This document shows positions 18,984 to 26,611 of a stretch of DNA of 64,000 bases, piece after piece. Position numbers and translations under genes: made by a program. Origin of the DNA: Hyphomicrobiales bacterium (GTDB lineage Bacteria; Pseudomonadota; Alphaproteobacteria; Rhizobiales; Beijerinckiaceae); assembly GCA_027489535.1 (NCBI GenBank), contig JAIXZO010000018.1, positions 248,001 through 312,000 on the forward strand. The letters run 5' to 3'. Numbering within the stretch: the first letter of the stretch is position 1; each line of letters begins with the position of its first letter. The notes beneath the pieces were generated by a model, which did not search any database, was not told where the DNA came from, and was given only the letters and a program-made list of their open reading frames with translations.

Positions 18984-19418
18984 CTAGGTCTTGGCGGGAA
19001 CGCTCACCCAAGCCTCGCCTTCCAGCACGGCCTTGCCGTCGACCACGCAGGCGCAAGACAGCCGCACGCGGCGGCCCTTTTCGACCTTCTCGACCACCTC
19101 GACCGTGGTGCACACCACGTCGCCGATCTTCACGGGACCGAGAAAATTCAAAGTCTGCGAGAGATACACCGCGCCGGGGCCGGGCATGCGCGTCCCGATC
19201 ACCGCCGAGATCAGGCTGGCCGTGAACATGCCGTGCGCGATGCGCTGGCCGAAACGCGTTCCCGCGGCGTAGCTGTCGGAGAGGTGAATCGGGTTGTCGT
19301 CCCCGGACACGTCGGCGAAGCGCACGAGGTCGGTTTCCATGACGGTGCGCATCAGCACGTCCCGCGTGCCGATGGCGAGATCGTCGAAAGCGAGGGTGCG
19401 CAGGGCGCGAAACGTCAT
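18984..19418 (-). CDS. MaoC-family dehydratase
   Basis: A 144-residue hot-dog-fold protein of the R-hydratase/MaoC family, which hydrates or dehydrates enoyl-CoA esters. The signature ETDLVRFADVSGDDNPIHLSDSYA holds the catalytic Asp and His, followed by RIAHGMFTASLIS. Single-domain length is typical of small (R)-specific enoyl-CoA hydratases. It lies upstream of ribF and 129 bases downstream of the HAD gene on the same strand, so it may belong to this long transcript; the metabolic link is unclear. Confidence 0.92.
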   Translation of the reverse strand: MTFRALRTLAFDDLAIGTRDVLMRTVMETDLVRFADVSGDDNPIHLSDSYAAGTRFGQRIAHGMFTASLISAVIGTRMPGPGAVYLSQTLNFLGPVKIGDVVCTTVEVVEKVEKGRRVRLSCACVVDGKAVLEGEAWVSVPAKT

Positions 19419-19547
19419 CGGGGATACCTAATCCGCCAGCCCGAGCCGACGCCGAAAACTAAGGCCGTCGCCTCGGCCGCGATACGCATCTTTGGTCGAA
19501 AACGCGAAACCCGCGACTGAAAAGCGAGACAAAGAACAGACCGGAGA

Positions 19548-20423
19548 CTACCAGGCAAGCACGTCCATGACGCCTGTCGGCTGCATGGCGGACCCGGCAA
19601 GCACCTTGGCGGCCCGCTCGGCCGTCAGTTCGCCGTCGACCATGCCGAACTCTTCGGCATGGATGCCGCCCGCGATCAGCAAGGCGGGAGTCCCGAACGC
19701 CACGGCCCCCGCGACGTCCGTGCGGAAGGCGTCTCCTACCGCCAGAATGCGATCCTTCGGCACCGCCGCTCCGCGCAGCCGTTCGGCCGTCGCATGGGCC
19801 TCGACATAGATCGGCCGGTGCGGCTTGCCGCCGAATTCGACCTTGCCGCCGACGGCCAGATACGCCTCGCCGATGGCCCCGCCGCAGAAGATCGTCTCGC
19901 CGCCGCGATGCACGATGATGTCGGGATTGGCGCAGATCATTTCGAGCCCGCGAGCCTTCGCCCGCGCCAGCAGCTCGGCATAGTCGTCCGGCGTCTCGGT
20001 CGTATCGTCGTAAAGGCCCGAACAGACGATATAGTCCGCGTCTTCGATGTCGCCTTCGCGGCCGGGCAGACCCTCGAGCAGCGGCTTGTCGCGCTCCGGG
20101 CCGATATGCAGATAGGTCTGCGCGCCGCGTGCCTCGATCATGCGGCGGCTGACGTCGCCGGAGGTCACGATGGCGTCCCACGCCTCGTCCGGCACGAGCA
20201 GCGAGCGCAATTGAACGGGAATGGTTGAGCCCGGACGCGGCGCGTTCGAGACGAGCACCACCGTGCCGCCCTTGTCGCGGAAGCGCCGCATCGCGTCGAG
20301 CGCGCCGGGATAGGCCGCCGCACCGTTGTGTACGACGCCCCAGACGTCGCAGAACAATACGTCGTAGCGGTCGGCCTGCGTCTTTAGACCCGTCCAGATC
20401 GATCCCGTCATTCCCGCCGCCAT
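19548..20423 (-). CDS. HAD-IIA family hydrolase (TIGR01459-like)
   Basis: A 291-residue haloacid dehalogenase-type phosphatase of the class IIA group that includes NagD and pyridoxal phosphatase. Motif I is FCDVWGVVHNG, motif II lies in VVLVSNAPRPG and motif III/IV in RILAVGDAFRTDVAGA. Proteins of this type sit upstream of the ribF-ileS genes in many rhizobia. The substrate is unknown; sugar phosphates or p-nitrophenyl phosphate are usual for the family. The start at 20423 reads MAAGMTGSIW. Confidence 0.9.
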   Translation of the reverse strand: MAAGMTGSIWTGLKTQADRYDVLFCDVWGVVHNGAAAYPGALDAMRRFRDKGGTVVLVSNAPRPGSTIPVQLRSLLVPDEAWDAIVTSGDVSRRMIEARGAQTYLHIGPERDKPLLEGLPGREGDIEDADYIVCSGLYDDTTETPDDYAELLARAKARGLEMICANPDIIVHRGGETIFCGGAIGEAYLAVGGKVEFGGKPHRPIYVEAHATAERLRGAAVPKDRILAVGDAFRTDVAGAVAFGTPALLIAGGIHAEEFGMVDGELTAERAAKVLAGSAMQPTGVMDVLAW

Positions 20424-20513
20424 GCCGTCCCGCCTCGTCGACCGTTCCTCGGTCTCGAACGTCGGCTAGGGGGAGGCGCGGGGCGAGTCAAGACGAGGCG
20501 GTCCGCCGCTTCG

Positions 20514-21986
20514 TCAAGCCGGGCGGCGCAGAGGCTCTTGGTAGGGGACCGTGTCCGCCTCGGGTTCGATGGCCCGATGACGCGGTTCAGGCACGACCGA
20601 AAGCGTGACGACATTGGCTGCGGCCGGAGACCGCGCGGGCAGCAAAAGTCTCTCGGCCGCGAGGCCCGACACCATGGAGACGCCGAGCGCGCGCATCTCG
20701 CTCAGATCCGCATCCCCGCTTACCGATTCAACGATCGCCCGCACGTTTGCACCCCTCAAGGCGGCCAACAGGCCGGGGAGATCGGCGCGCGGAGCGGACG
20801 CGAAGGACCGCAACGCCTCCGGCGTCGAGAAGATCAGGTAGCGAAAGCCGTCGGCCGCGAGATTGCGGGCATCGAGACGAAGATCGTCGATGTCGCGCAA
20901 GGCGAGCCGGAGGCCCGCCGCCCTCAGGCGGACGCAGCTGCCGCGCTGCGTCGCGGTCATCTTCACGACGTCGCGCTGCGGCAAGGCCAGCACCACGCGC
21001 TTGGCCGCGCCGTCGTCTCGCGCGTAGCGACGGACGACGTCGCCGGCCATGGTCGGGTCGGCGAGTGAAGCGCCCGAAAGATCGATGATCATCGGATGCT
21101 CGCCGAACAGTTGCGGCGCCCCGGCCCTCAGCCCTTCGGCCATGTCGAGCCGGAGTCGGTCGAGCGCCGACGATTGGCCGAGCTTTTCGACGACGGGCAT
21201 GTACATCCATTCCTTGACCCCGGCCTCACGCCCGCCGCCGCGCACCGTGAAGCGGACGCGGAAGGCTGCGGCGCGGTCGGCTTCGAGATCGACGATCTTC
21301 ATCGTGACCGGATCGAACGCCTTGGCGGGTTCCTCGGCGGCCATGACCTCCGCGATCCGGTGGCCGACGCCGAGGATCGGCGTGGTGAACAGCGTTTCGA
21401 AGTCCTCGGGGGCCGGGATGGGTGCCGCATCGCGGGCGGGGAGCGCGTCCCCCTCGCCGCGCGGTGCCGGACCGGCGGCTCCGAAGACGGGCACTTCGAA
21501 CGTGGGAGGGCTCGGATCGCTGAGCGTCGGATCGGCGATCAGCGGCTTGACCGGCACATCCGATGAGCGCGCTTCCGCCACCCATTCGATCGGCGGCTCG
21601 ATGCGGTCGAAAGCGGCGAAACGAGCATCGCCGCCCGGGGCGGCTTCAGCCGCGCTCGTCGATATCACCGGACGGGTCCGGCTCGGCGTCGGGCGGGGAG
21701 CGTTGGCGGCCGGCGGCACCGGAATCGACGTGTCACCGCCGCTGTCCTCCATGGAACGGATGCGGCGGATGGCGCGGGAATATTTGACCCGCAGATCCTC
21801 GTTGCTCCGTCGCGCGGAAAACAGCATCAACCTGAGCGCGATGAGACCGCAGCCGGACAGTACCATCACGACGGAGGCAACGGTCGCGGACAACGGGCCC
21901 AATGTTCCCGATGCCGTGTAGAGAGCGGACAAGATCGGGATCAAGAAACTCGCGTGAATCAGGATTTCGCGCGCCACGGAATTCAT
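20514..21986 (-). CDS. Membrane-anchored protein with degenerate EAL-like domain
   Basis: A 490-residue protein. Two membrane segments lie at about residues 9-28 and 32-55, followed by a basic/coiled stretch, a Pro/Ala-rich linker (about 85-195) and an EAL-like domain from about residue 220 to 460. The C-terminal domain has the shape of cyclic-di-GMP phosphodiesterases (strand MKIVDLEADRAAAFRV, then helices and LPGLLAALRGANVRAIVESV), but the E-A-L triplet and most metal-binding residues are missing. It is therefore probably a non-catalytic effector or scaffold rather than an active enzyme. Divergent from the copZ-like gene. Confidence 0.7.
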   Translation of the reverse strand: MNSVAREILIHASFLIPILSALYTASGTLGPLSATVASVVMVLSGCGLIALRLMLFSARRSNEDLRVKYSRAIRRIRSMEDSGGDTSIPVPPAANAPRPTPSRTRPVISTSAAEAAPGGDARFAAFDRIEPPIEWVAEARSSDVPVKPLIADPTLSDPSPPTFEVPVFGAAGPAPRGEGDALPARDAAPIPAPEDFETLFTTPILGVGHRIAEVMAAEEPAKAFDPVTMKIVDLEADRAAAFRVRFTVRGGGREAGVKEWMYMPVVEKLGQSSALDRLRLDMAEGLRAGAPQLFGEHPMIIDLSGASLADPTMAGDVVRRYARDDGAAKRVVLALPQRDVVKMTATQRGSCVRLRAAGLRLALRDIDDLRLDARNLAADGFRYLIFSTPEALRSFASAPRADLPGLLAALRGANVRAIVESVSGDADLSEMRALGVSMVSGLAAERLLLPARSPAAANVVTLSVVPEPRHRAIEPEADTVPYQEPLRRPA

Positions 21987-22062
21987 TATGCGTCATCCCC
22001 AGATGAACGGGTCGAAGGCGGGTGACGCAAAACAGAAAACCACCGAATCGTGCCGATGATTT

Positions 22063-22078
22063 CGAATCGGCTGATTCG
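22063..22078. promoter_or_regulatory. Inverted repeat between the EAL-like and copZ-like genes
   Basis: CGAATC-GGCT-GATTCG is a perfect 6-base inverted repeat in the 179-base divergent intergenic region, with further GAATCG/AATCG words around it (22044, 22086). It could be an operator for either gene. No clear -10/-35 pair was found and no regulator gene is adjacent. Confidence 0.35.
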
Positions 22079-22165
22079 CCGCAAGAATCGCAGCGTTGCG
22101 AAGTTTTGACTTTGAAACCTATGCGATTCACCATGACGCATCGAAGCAAATGAAAGGCCTCGAAC

Positions 22166-22378
22166 ATGGGCGAAGCGTCACTGATCCGATTGAACGTCAA
22201 GGGAATGACCTGCGGCGGATGCGCTGCGGCCGTGACCCGCGTCGTGCAGAAAAGCGATCCCGCGGCGCAGGTGGATATCGATCTTGCCACCGGGAAGGTC
22301 GAAATCCGCTCGACGGCCGAGGCGCCGACATTGGCGGGCGCGGTCTCGAAAGCCGGTTATCCGGCAGAAGTCGCCTGA
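22166..22378 (+). CDS. copZ: Heavy-metal-associated (CopZ-like) metallochaperone
   Basis: A 70-residue single HMA domain protein. The metal-binding motif is GMTCGGC (C16, C19), and the fold follows the usual beta-alpha-beta-beta-alpha-beta pattern ending AVSKAGYPAEV. Such proteins carry Cu(I) in the cytoplasm to P-type ATPases or sensors. Its 3' end overlaps the 3' end of the ABC ATPase gene by 22 bases. No copper ATPase is adjacent; one lies at 58 kb. It has a weak ribosome site (GAAAGG). Confidence 0.88.
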   Translation: MGEASLIRLNVKGMTCGGCAAAVTRVVQKSDPAAQVDIDLATGKVEIRSTAEAPTLAGAVSKAGYPAEVA

Positions 22379-23055
22379 TCGGGTACGAGCCGACCGTCGA
22401 CGATCGTCACCGTGCGGTCGGCCTGCGCGGCGATACCGGGGTCGTGGGTCACGATGACGACCGCACGGCCCTCCCCCGCCGCAACCTCGCGCAGAATGGA
22501 AATGACCTGCGCGCTTGAAACCGTGTCGAGATTGCCCGTCGGCTCGTCCGCCAGCAGCACGGCCGGTTCGTTCGCCAAGGCCCGTGCGACCGCGACGCGC
22601 TGCCTTTGGCCGCCGGACAGCTGATCCGGCCGCTTGTGGCCGTGTGCCGAAAGGCCGAGCGAATCCAGCAGCGCGTCGGCACGGCGGCCCTGTTCCGCGG
22701 CATCGATCCGCCCCAAGGCCCGCATCGGCAGCATGATGTTGTCGCGCGCCGAGAATTCCGGCAGCAGGAAGTGGAACTGGAAGACGAAGCCGAGATGCGA
22801 CAGCCGCAGATCGGCGCGCGCATCGTCGTCGAGATCGCGCGTCGCGCGCCCGTTCACGAACACGTCGCCCGAGGTAGGCACGTCGAGCAGGCCCAAAAGA
22901 TACATCAGCGACGACTTGCCGGAGCCGGACGGCCCGATGATCGCGGTGAACTCGCCCGACGACACCGTGAGATCCACATCGGCGACGAGCGTCGTCGGGA
23001 TTTCCCCCGTCAGCACGCGGCTCGCGCGCCTCACTTCGATCAGCGGCACGCTCAT
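22357..23055 (-). CDS. ABC exporter ATPase (LolD/MacB-type)
   Basis: A 232-residue ATPase with Walker A GPSGSGKSSL, Q-loop, signature LSGGQRQRVAVARAL, Walker B VLLADEP and the TGNLD sequence typical of the LolD/MacB group. It energises the permease encoded just upstream; start and stop overlap (ATGA at 23052-23055). Together with the permease and the membrane fusion protein it forms a three-gene exporter operon transcribed leftwards. No TolC gene is present. Confidence 0.93.
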   Translation of the reverse strand: MSVPLIEVRRASRVLTGEIPTTLVADVDLTVSSGEFTAIIGPSGSGKSSLMYLLGLLDVPTSGDVFVNGRATRDLDDDARADLRLSHLGFVFQFHFLLPEFSARDNIMLPMRALGRIDAAEQGRRADALLDSLGLSAHGHKRPDQLSGGQRQRVAVARALANEPAVLLADEPTGNLDTVSSAQVISILREVAAGEGRAVVIVTHDPGIAAQADRTVTIVDGRLVPDQATSAG

Positions 23056-24287
23056 GACGCGCCCCTGATGATCTCGACGGGATGGACACGCGCCGCCCGT
23101 CGCGCCGGGAAATAGCCGGCGAACAGCGAGGACGCGAGCGCGATGCCGCCGGCCAGCAAGTAATGCTGCGGCGCATAGAGCAGCGGCAACCGCGTGGCGT
23201 CCGTGAAGCCCGCCTTGAACTCGATCAACCCCAGCCCCCTGCACAGCAAGTAGCCCAGCACGAAGCCGAACAGGCAGCCCAGCACCCCGATCACGCCCGC
23301 TTCGAGCACGAAGATCGAGCGGACCGTGCCCTCTCTGAGGCCGAGGGATTTCATGATCGCGATGTCGCGCGCCTTCTCGTGGGTGATCGTCGAGACGATG
23401 TTGTAGGTGCCGAAGGACGCGACCAGCAAAATCGCCCCCACCACCATGAACATGATGGCATTGCGGATCTGGAACGCGGAGAGCAGGTCTTCATGCGCTT
23501 CCTGCCAAGAGACGCTCTTGTAGCCGGTCAACCGCTCGATGCGCGTCGCGACCTCGCGCGCCTGCATCGCGTCGTTCACCCGCACGCGGATCTGGTTGAC
23601 CAGTGCGGTTCGGCCCGAAAGCACCTGCGCCGTGCGCACCAAGGTGTAGATCTGCGACTCGTCGATCTGCCGCACGCCCGAGTGAAACAGCCCGACCACC
23701 TGGCCATAAAAGGCGCGGCCGTCTGCGGTGGCGAGCGTCACGGTGTTGCCGACGCGCAGGCCGATGCGCTTTGCCAAGCCGTCCCCGACGATCACGGCGT
23801 TGGAGGCCTTGAACAGCCCTTCGAGACTGCCCTCGCGCATTTGCGTCGCGAGCTGCGAGACGTGCACCTCACGCTTGGGATCGATGCCGATCACCGTCGC
23901 GGCCGTGTCGCGACCGCCGAACCGCGCGACGGCCTTGGTCTGCACGGAAGGTGCGACTTCGCCGGGCACCCAAGCCTCCAGCGAAGCGAGCGTGGCGTAG
24001 GGGTTCTTGATGCCCTTGCTCAGCTGCTCGGTCGAAAGCCCGTGCACCACGACCGCGTCGAACACCTCCGCGGCGGGTTGCGCGGGCGGTTCGCGCCGCT
24101 CGTCCGTCACGGACACATGCGGAAGCGCATCGACGAGTTGGCGGATGAAGTCGCGCTGCGAGCCCTCCATCAGCGACGCCATCATGATCGAAAATCCGAC
24201 GCCCGTGGCGACGCCCAGCATGCCGACCACCGTCTGACGCAGGCGGAACCGCACATGCGTGAAGGCGATGTCGAAGATCAGTCTCAC
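23052..24287 (-). CDS. ABC exporter permease (FtsX/MacB fold)
   Basis: A 411-residue inner-membrane permease. One membrane segment near residues 15-40 is followed by a large periplasmic domain (about 45-275) and three C-terminal membrane segments, the FtsX/MacB topology. The periplasmic domain is of the DevC/LolC type. It overlaps the ATPase downstream and the membrane fusion gene upstream by 4 bases each, so the three are translated together. Relatives export peptides, lipids or glycolipids; the substrate here is unknown. Confidence 0.9.
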   Translation of the reverse strand: MRLIFDIAFTHVRFRLRQTVVGMLGVATGVGFSIMMASLMEGSQRDFIRQLVDALPHVSVTDERREPPAQPAAEVFDAVVVHGLSTEQLSKGIKNPYATLASLEAWVPGEVAPSVQTKAVARFGGRDTAATVIGIDPKREVHVSQLATQMREGSLEGLFKASNAVIVGDGLAKRIGLRVGNTVTLATADGRAFYGQVVGLFHSGVRQIDESQIYTLVRTAQVLSGRTALVNQIRVRVNDAMQAREVATRIERLTGYKSVSWQEAHEDLLSAFQIRNAIMFMVVGAILLVASFGTYNIVSTITHEKARDIAIMKSLGLREGTVRSIFVLEAGVIGVLGCLFGFVLGYLLCRGLGLIEFKAGFTDATRLPLLYAPQHYLLAGGIALASSLFAGYFPARRAARVHPVEIIRGAS

Positions 24288-25285
24288 GGCCGCGGCTCCA
24301 CGCGCACGCGTCGGCCCGCGGTCAAGCCCTCGGGCACCGGAGTTATCACCCGATCGCCCTCCGCCAAGCCCTCCAAGACCTCGGCCATGCGGCTTCCGCG
24401 AATGCCGAGCTTCACGGGCACCAGGGCGGCCTTGTCGTCGCGCACGACGTAGGCCGCGCCGTCGATCACCGCGTCCGCCGGCACCAAAACCGCATTCTTG
24501 ACTTCACGCGCCACGACGTTGGCCTCGACGCTCATGCCGATCATCAGCGGCGTGTCGTCGGGCAGTTCGATATGAACGCGAAACGTCTTCGACACGGGGT
24601 CGCCCTTCGGCGTGATGGTGCGCAGCACACCTTCCAGAACGCGTCCGGCGAAAGCATCGTTGCGGATCAGCACGCGGCGGCCGGGCGCGATCCGGGCCAC
24701 GTCCTCCTCGTTGACCTCGGCGACGATGCGCAGCGGTTTCGGCGGCCCGACCCAGAACACCACGTCGCCGGGGCCCACGATTTCGCCGACGAAGAAATCC
24801 TGCCGCAGCACCACGCCGTCGATGGGTGCGCGCAGCGTCAACGCCTCGAACCTCTCCCGCGCTGCGGCGATGCGGGCGGCGGCTTCCTGAACCGCGGTCA
24901 CGGCCTGTTCGACCGCCGTGAGCGACGCGGCGTTGCGCTCCAAAAGCCCGACCAGACGGCGGCGGTCGGCCTCCAATCGCTCCAAACGGGCCTCGATCTC
25001 CGCAAGCACCGCGCGTTCTTCGGCGGAATCCTGCCGCGCGAGAACGGTGCCCTGCGTCACCGCCTCGCCCTCGCATCCACAAATCTCGACGAGGCGCTTG
25101 CGCTGCAGCGGGATGACCTTGGCCCAGCGTACGGGCTCGACTGCGCCGGTGGCATAGACCACCTCGGCCGCGTCGCCGCGCCCCACGGCGATCACCCGCA
25201 CGGGCACGGGTCTCCATTGCAGCCACACCAAAGCTGCGCCGGCGAGGACGAGGCCGGCGAGGACGATGATGCGAAAACGAGGCAT
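24284..25285 (-). CDS. Membrane fusion protein (HlyD/RND periplasmic adaptor type)
   Basis: A 333-residue periplasmic adaptor with an N-terminal anchor (RIIVLAGLVLAGAALVW), a biotinyl-lipoyl-like half motif, a coiled-coil hairpin (about residues 90-150) and a beta-barrel ending in EVLEGLAEGDRVITPVPEGL. Near residue 70 the first lipoyl strand reads EICGCEGEAV; a CxC there is unusual and could bind a metal. It is the first gene of the exporter operon. The start at 25285 gives MPRFRIIVLAG. Confidence 0.9.
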   Translation of the reverse strand: MPRFRIIVLAGLVLAGAALVWLQWRPVPVRVIAVGRGDAAEVVYATGAVEPVRWAKVIPLQRKRLVEICGCEGEAVTQGTVLARQDSAEERAVLAEIEARLERLEADRRRLVGLLERNAASLTAVEQAVTAVQEAAARIAAARERFEALTLRAPIDGVVLRQDFFVGEIVGPGDVVFWVGPPKPLRIVAEVNEEDVARIAPGRRVLIRNDAFAGRVLEGVLRTITPKGDPVSKTFRVHIELPDDTPLMIGMSVEANVVAREVKNAVLVPADAVIDGAAYVVRDDKAALVPVKLGIRGSRMAEVLEGLAEGDRVITPVPEGLTAGRRVRVEPRP

Positions 25286-25388
25286 GCGCGCTCCGGAGCC
25301 GGCGTGATCGCGCCGGACGTCCCGAGGCTAAGCTCGGGAAGCCCCCGATTGTATGCGGGAGAACACGGAGCCTGAAAATGCCGGACTC

Positions 25389-25410
25389 GGCAAGTGCATC
25401 CGCACTTGCC
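25389..25410. terminator. Perfect 9-base stem-loop after the membrane regulator gene
   Basis: GGCAAGTGC-ATCC-GCACTTGCC lies 20 bases beyond the stop of the membrane regulator (25430, minus strand) and about 100 bases upstream of the exporter operon start. On the minus strand it is followed after a few bases by CATTTT rather than a clear T run. It could be a weak terminator of the regulator gene or an operator for the exporter. Confidence 0.45.
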
Positions 25411-25429
25411 TCACCGTCGGAAGGCGGCC

Positions 25430-26488
25430 TCAGCCGGGGCTGCGCGCCGCCTCGGGGCGGGCGGCGCGTTGCCGTGCCCGCTTGGCGTTCTCGTGGAGCG
25501 CAATCGCATCGGCGATGGCCCGCACGGCGGCCTCGCGGCGTTCGAGGAGGGACTCGGTCCCGAAGCTCGAACTCCAAAGGATGACGCCGTCTCGGGCGCC
25601 GACGAGACGCACGACGATGCGGTCGCCTTCGGCTGCCGGCACGCGCCGGACGGCGACGAGCAAGCCGTCCGCCGTTTCGGCCCGACGTGCGTCCGCCTGC
25701 GCGGACACTTCGAAATGGCGCATGGCCGCCAGCGCGTCGCGCAAATCTTCCGCCAGAAGTCCGAGCTGCACGTCCTCCCCCGTCACGACAGCCACGGCTG
25801 TCGATGCCGCCGGTTCGAGCGACGCCAAGACCGGCGATGCCGCCAAGAACGCCGTATCGCTTCGCTGCGTCTGGACCGGACTGGCGAGCCAGAGGCTCAG
25901 CCCGAATACGACCGCCCCGATGGACGACCACATCACCGGGCTGCGCTCGTCCAAGCGCAAGCGTCCGAAGGAAATGCTCCGCAAACCCGACCCTTCGCGA
26001 TCGGAACCGCCGACGCATTCGGCATCGATGCGCGTTTCGGACTTCGCCGGCGTTTCGAACGACACGGCATAGGTGCCGCGCGGCAGCACGATGCGCAGCG
26101 GCGCATCGGCGCCGACGCCCCCGTAAAAACGCTCCAGCGCGCGCCGCAGGCGCGTCGCCTCGACGCGCACGATCGGATCGATCTGGGGGTCGAAATCCTG
26201 ACCCCGGCGAAACACTTCGGTCGCGACCGTATAGGCCTTCAGGCTCGCTCCGCGCCCCTCCAAGGTCCTGCCGACGCTGAAGGTCAGAAAGGCGGAGAGC
26301 TGCTGCGAGGTCTGGAATTCGGAGGAAGAGAGCACCCGCCGGAGCGCGTCGAGCGCGGCGGCACGGTCGGGCGAAAATGGGGTTTCTGCGACGAGGATCG
26401 GCGGCATCGCCTGTGCCAGCTCGGCTTCCGCTATCGCCGTGTCCGACGTAAGCTCCGAGCGAAACATCAATGATCGCAAGCTTTTCAT
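25430..26488 (-). CDS. Membrane protein with N-terminal regulator-like domain and C-terminal TolB-like domain
   Basis: A 352-residue protein in three parts. Residues ~45-145 match a widespread N-terminal domain of rhizobial adenylate cyclases and TPR proteins (SQQLSAFLTF, LKAYTVATEVF, FDPQIDPIVRVEATRLRRAL, LPRGTY). A single membrane segment (about 186-204) follows. Residues ~215-345 resemble the TolB/FlgO-like domain that follows it in those proteins (LAEDLRDALAAM ... GVILWSSSF). No cyclase domain is present. It may be a transmembrane transcription regulator or sensor. The start at ATG 26488 was chosen; an upstream ATG at 26548 would add 20 residues. It is divergent from the transaminase gene. 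Confidence 0.68.
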   Translation of the reverse strand: MKSLRSLMFRSELTSDTAIAEAELAQAMPPILVAETPFSPDRAAALDALRRVLSSSEFQTSQQLSAFLTFSVGRTLEGRGASLKAYTVATEVFRRGQDFDPQIDPIVRVEATRLRRALERFYGGVGADAPLRIVLPRGTYAVSFETPAKSETRIDAECVGGSDREGSGLRSISFGRLRLDERSPVMWSSIGAVVFGLSLWLASPVQTQRSDTAFLAASPVLASLEPAASTAVAVVTGEDVQLGLLAEDLRDALAAMRHFEVSAQADARRAETADGLLVAVRRVPAAEGDRIVVRLVGARDGVILWSSSFGTESLLERREAAVRAIADAIALHENAKRARQRAARPEAARSPG

Positions 26489-26611
26489 ATCAAAACGTCC
26501 GTAACGGCACGGGCCGAAACCCTTTAAAACACGATCAATATAGCGCATTCGCTGTTCCGACGAAACCGTCGAGGTGTTAGGCTCGACGCACTCCTTCCGA
26601 GAGGTCCCGCC

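Noticed and set aside
22101-22134. TTGACT box upstream of the copZ-like gene as a -35 promoter element
   Set aside because: No acceptable -10 hexamer was found at 16-18 bases, so I did not call a promoter.
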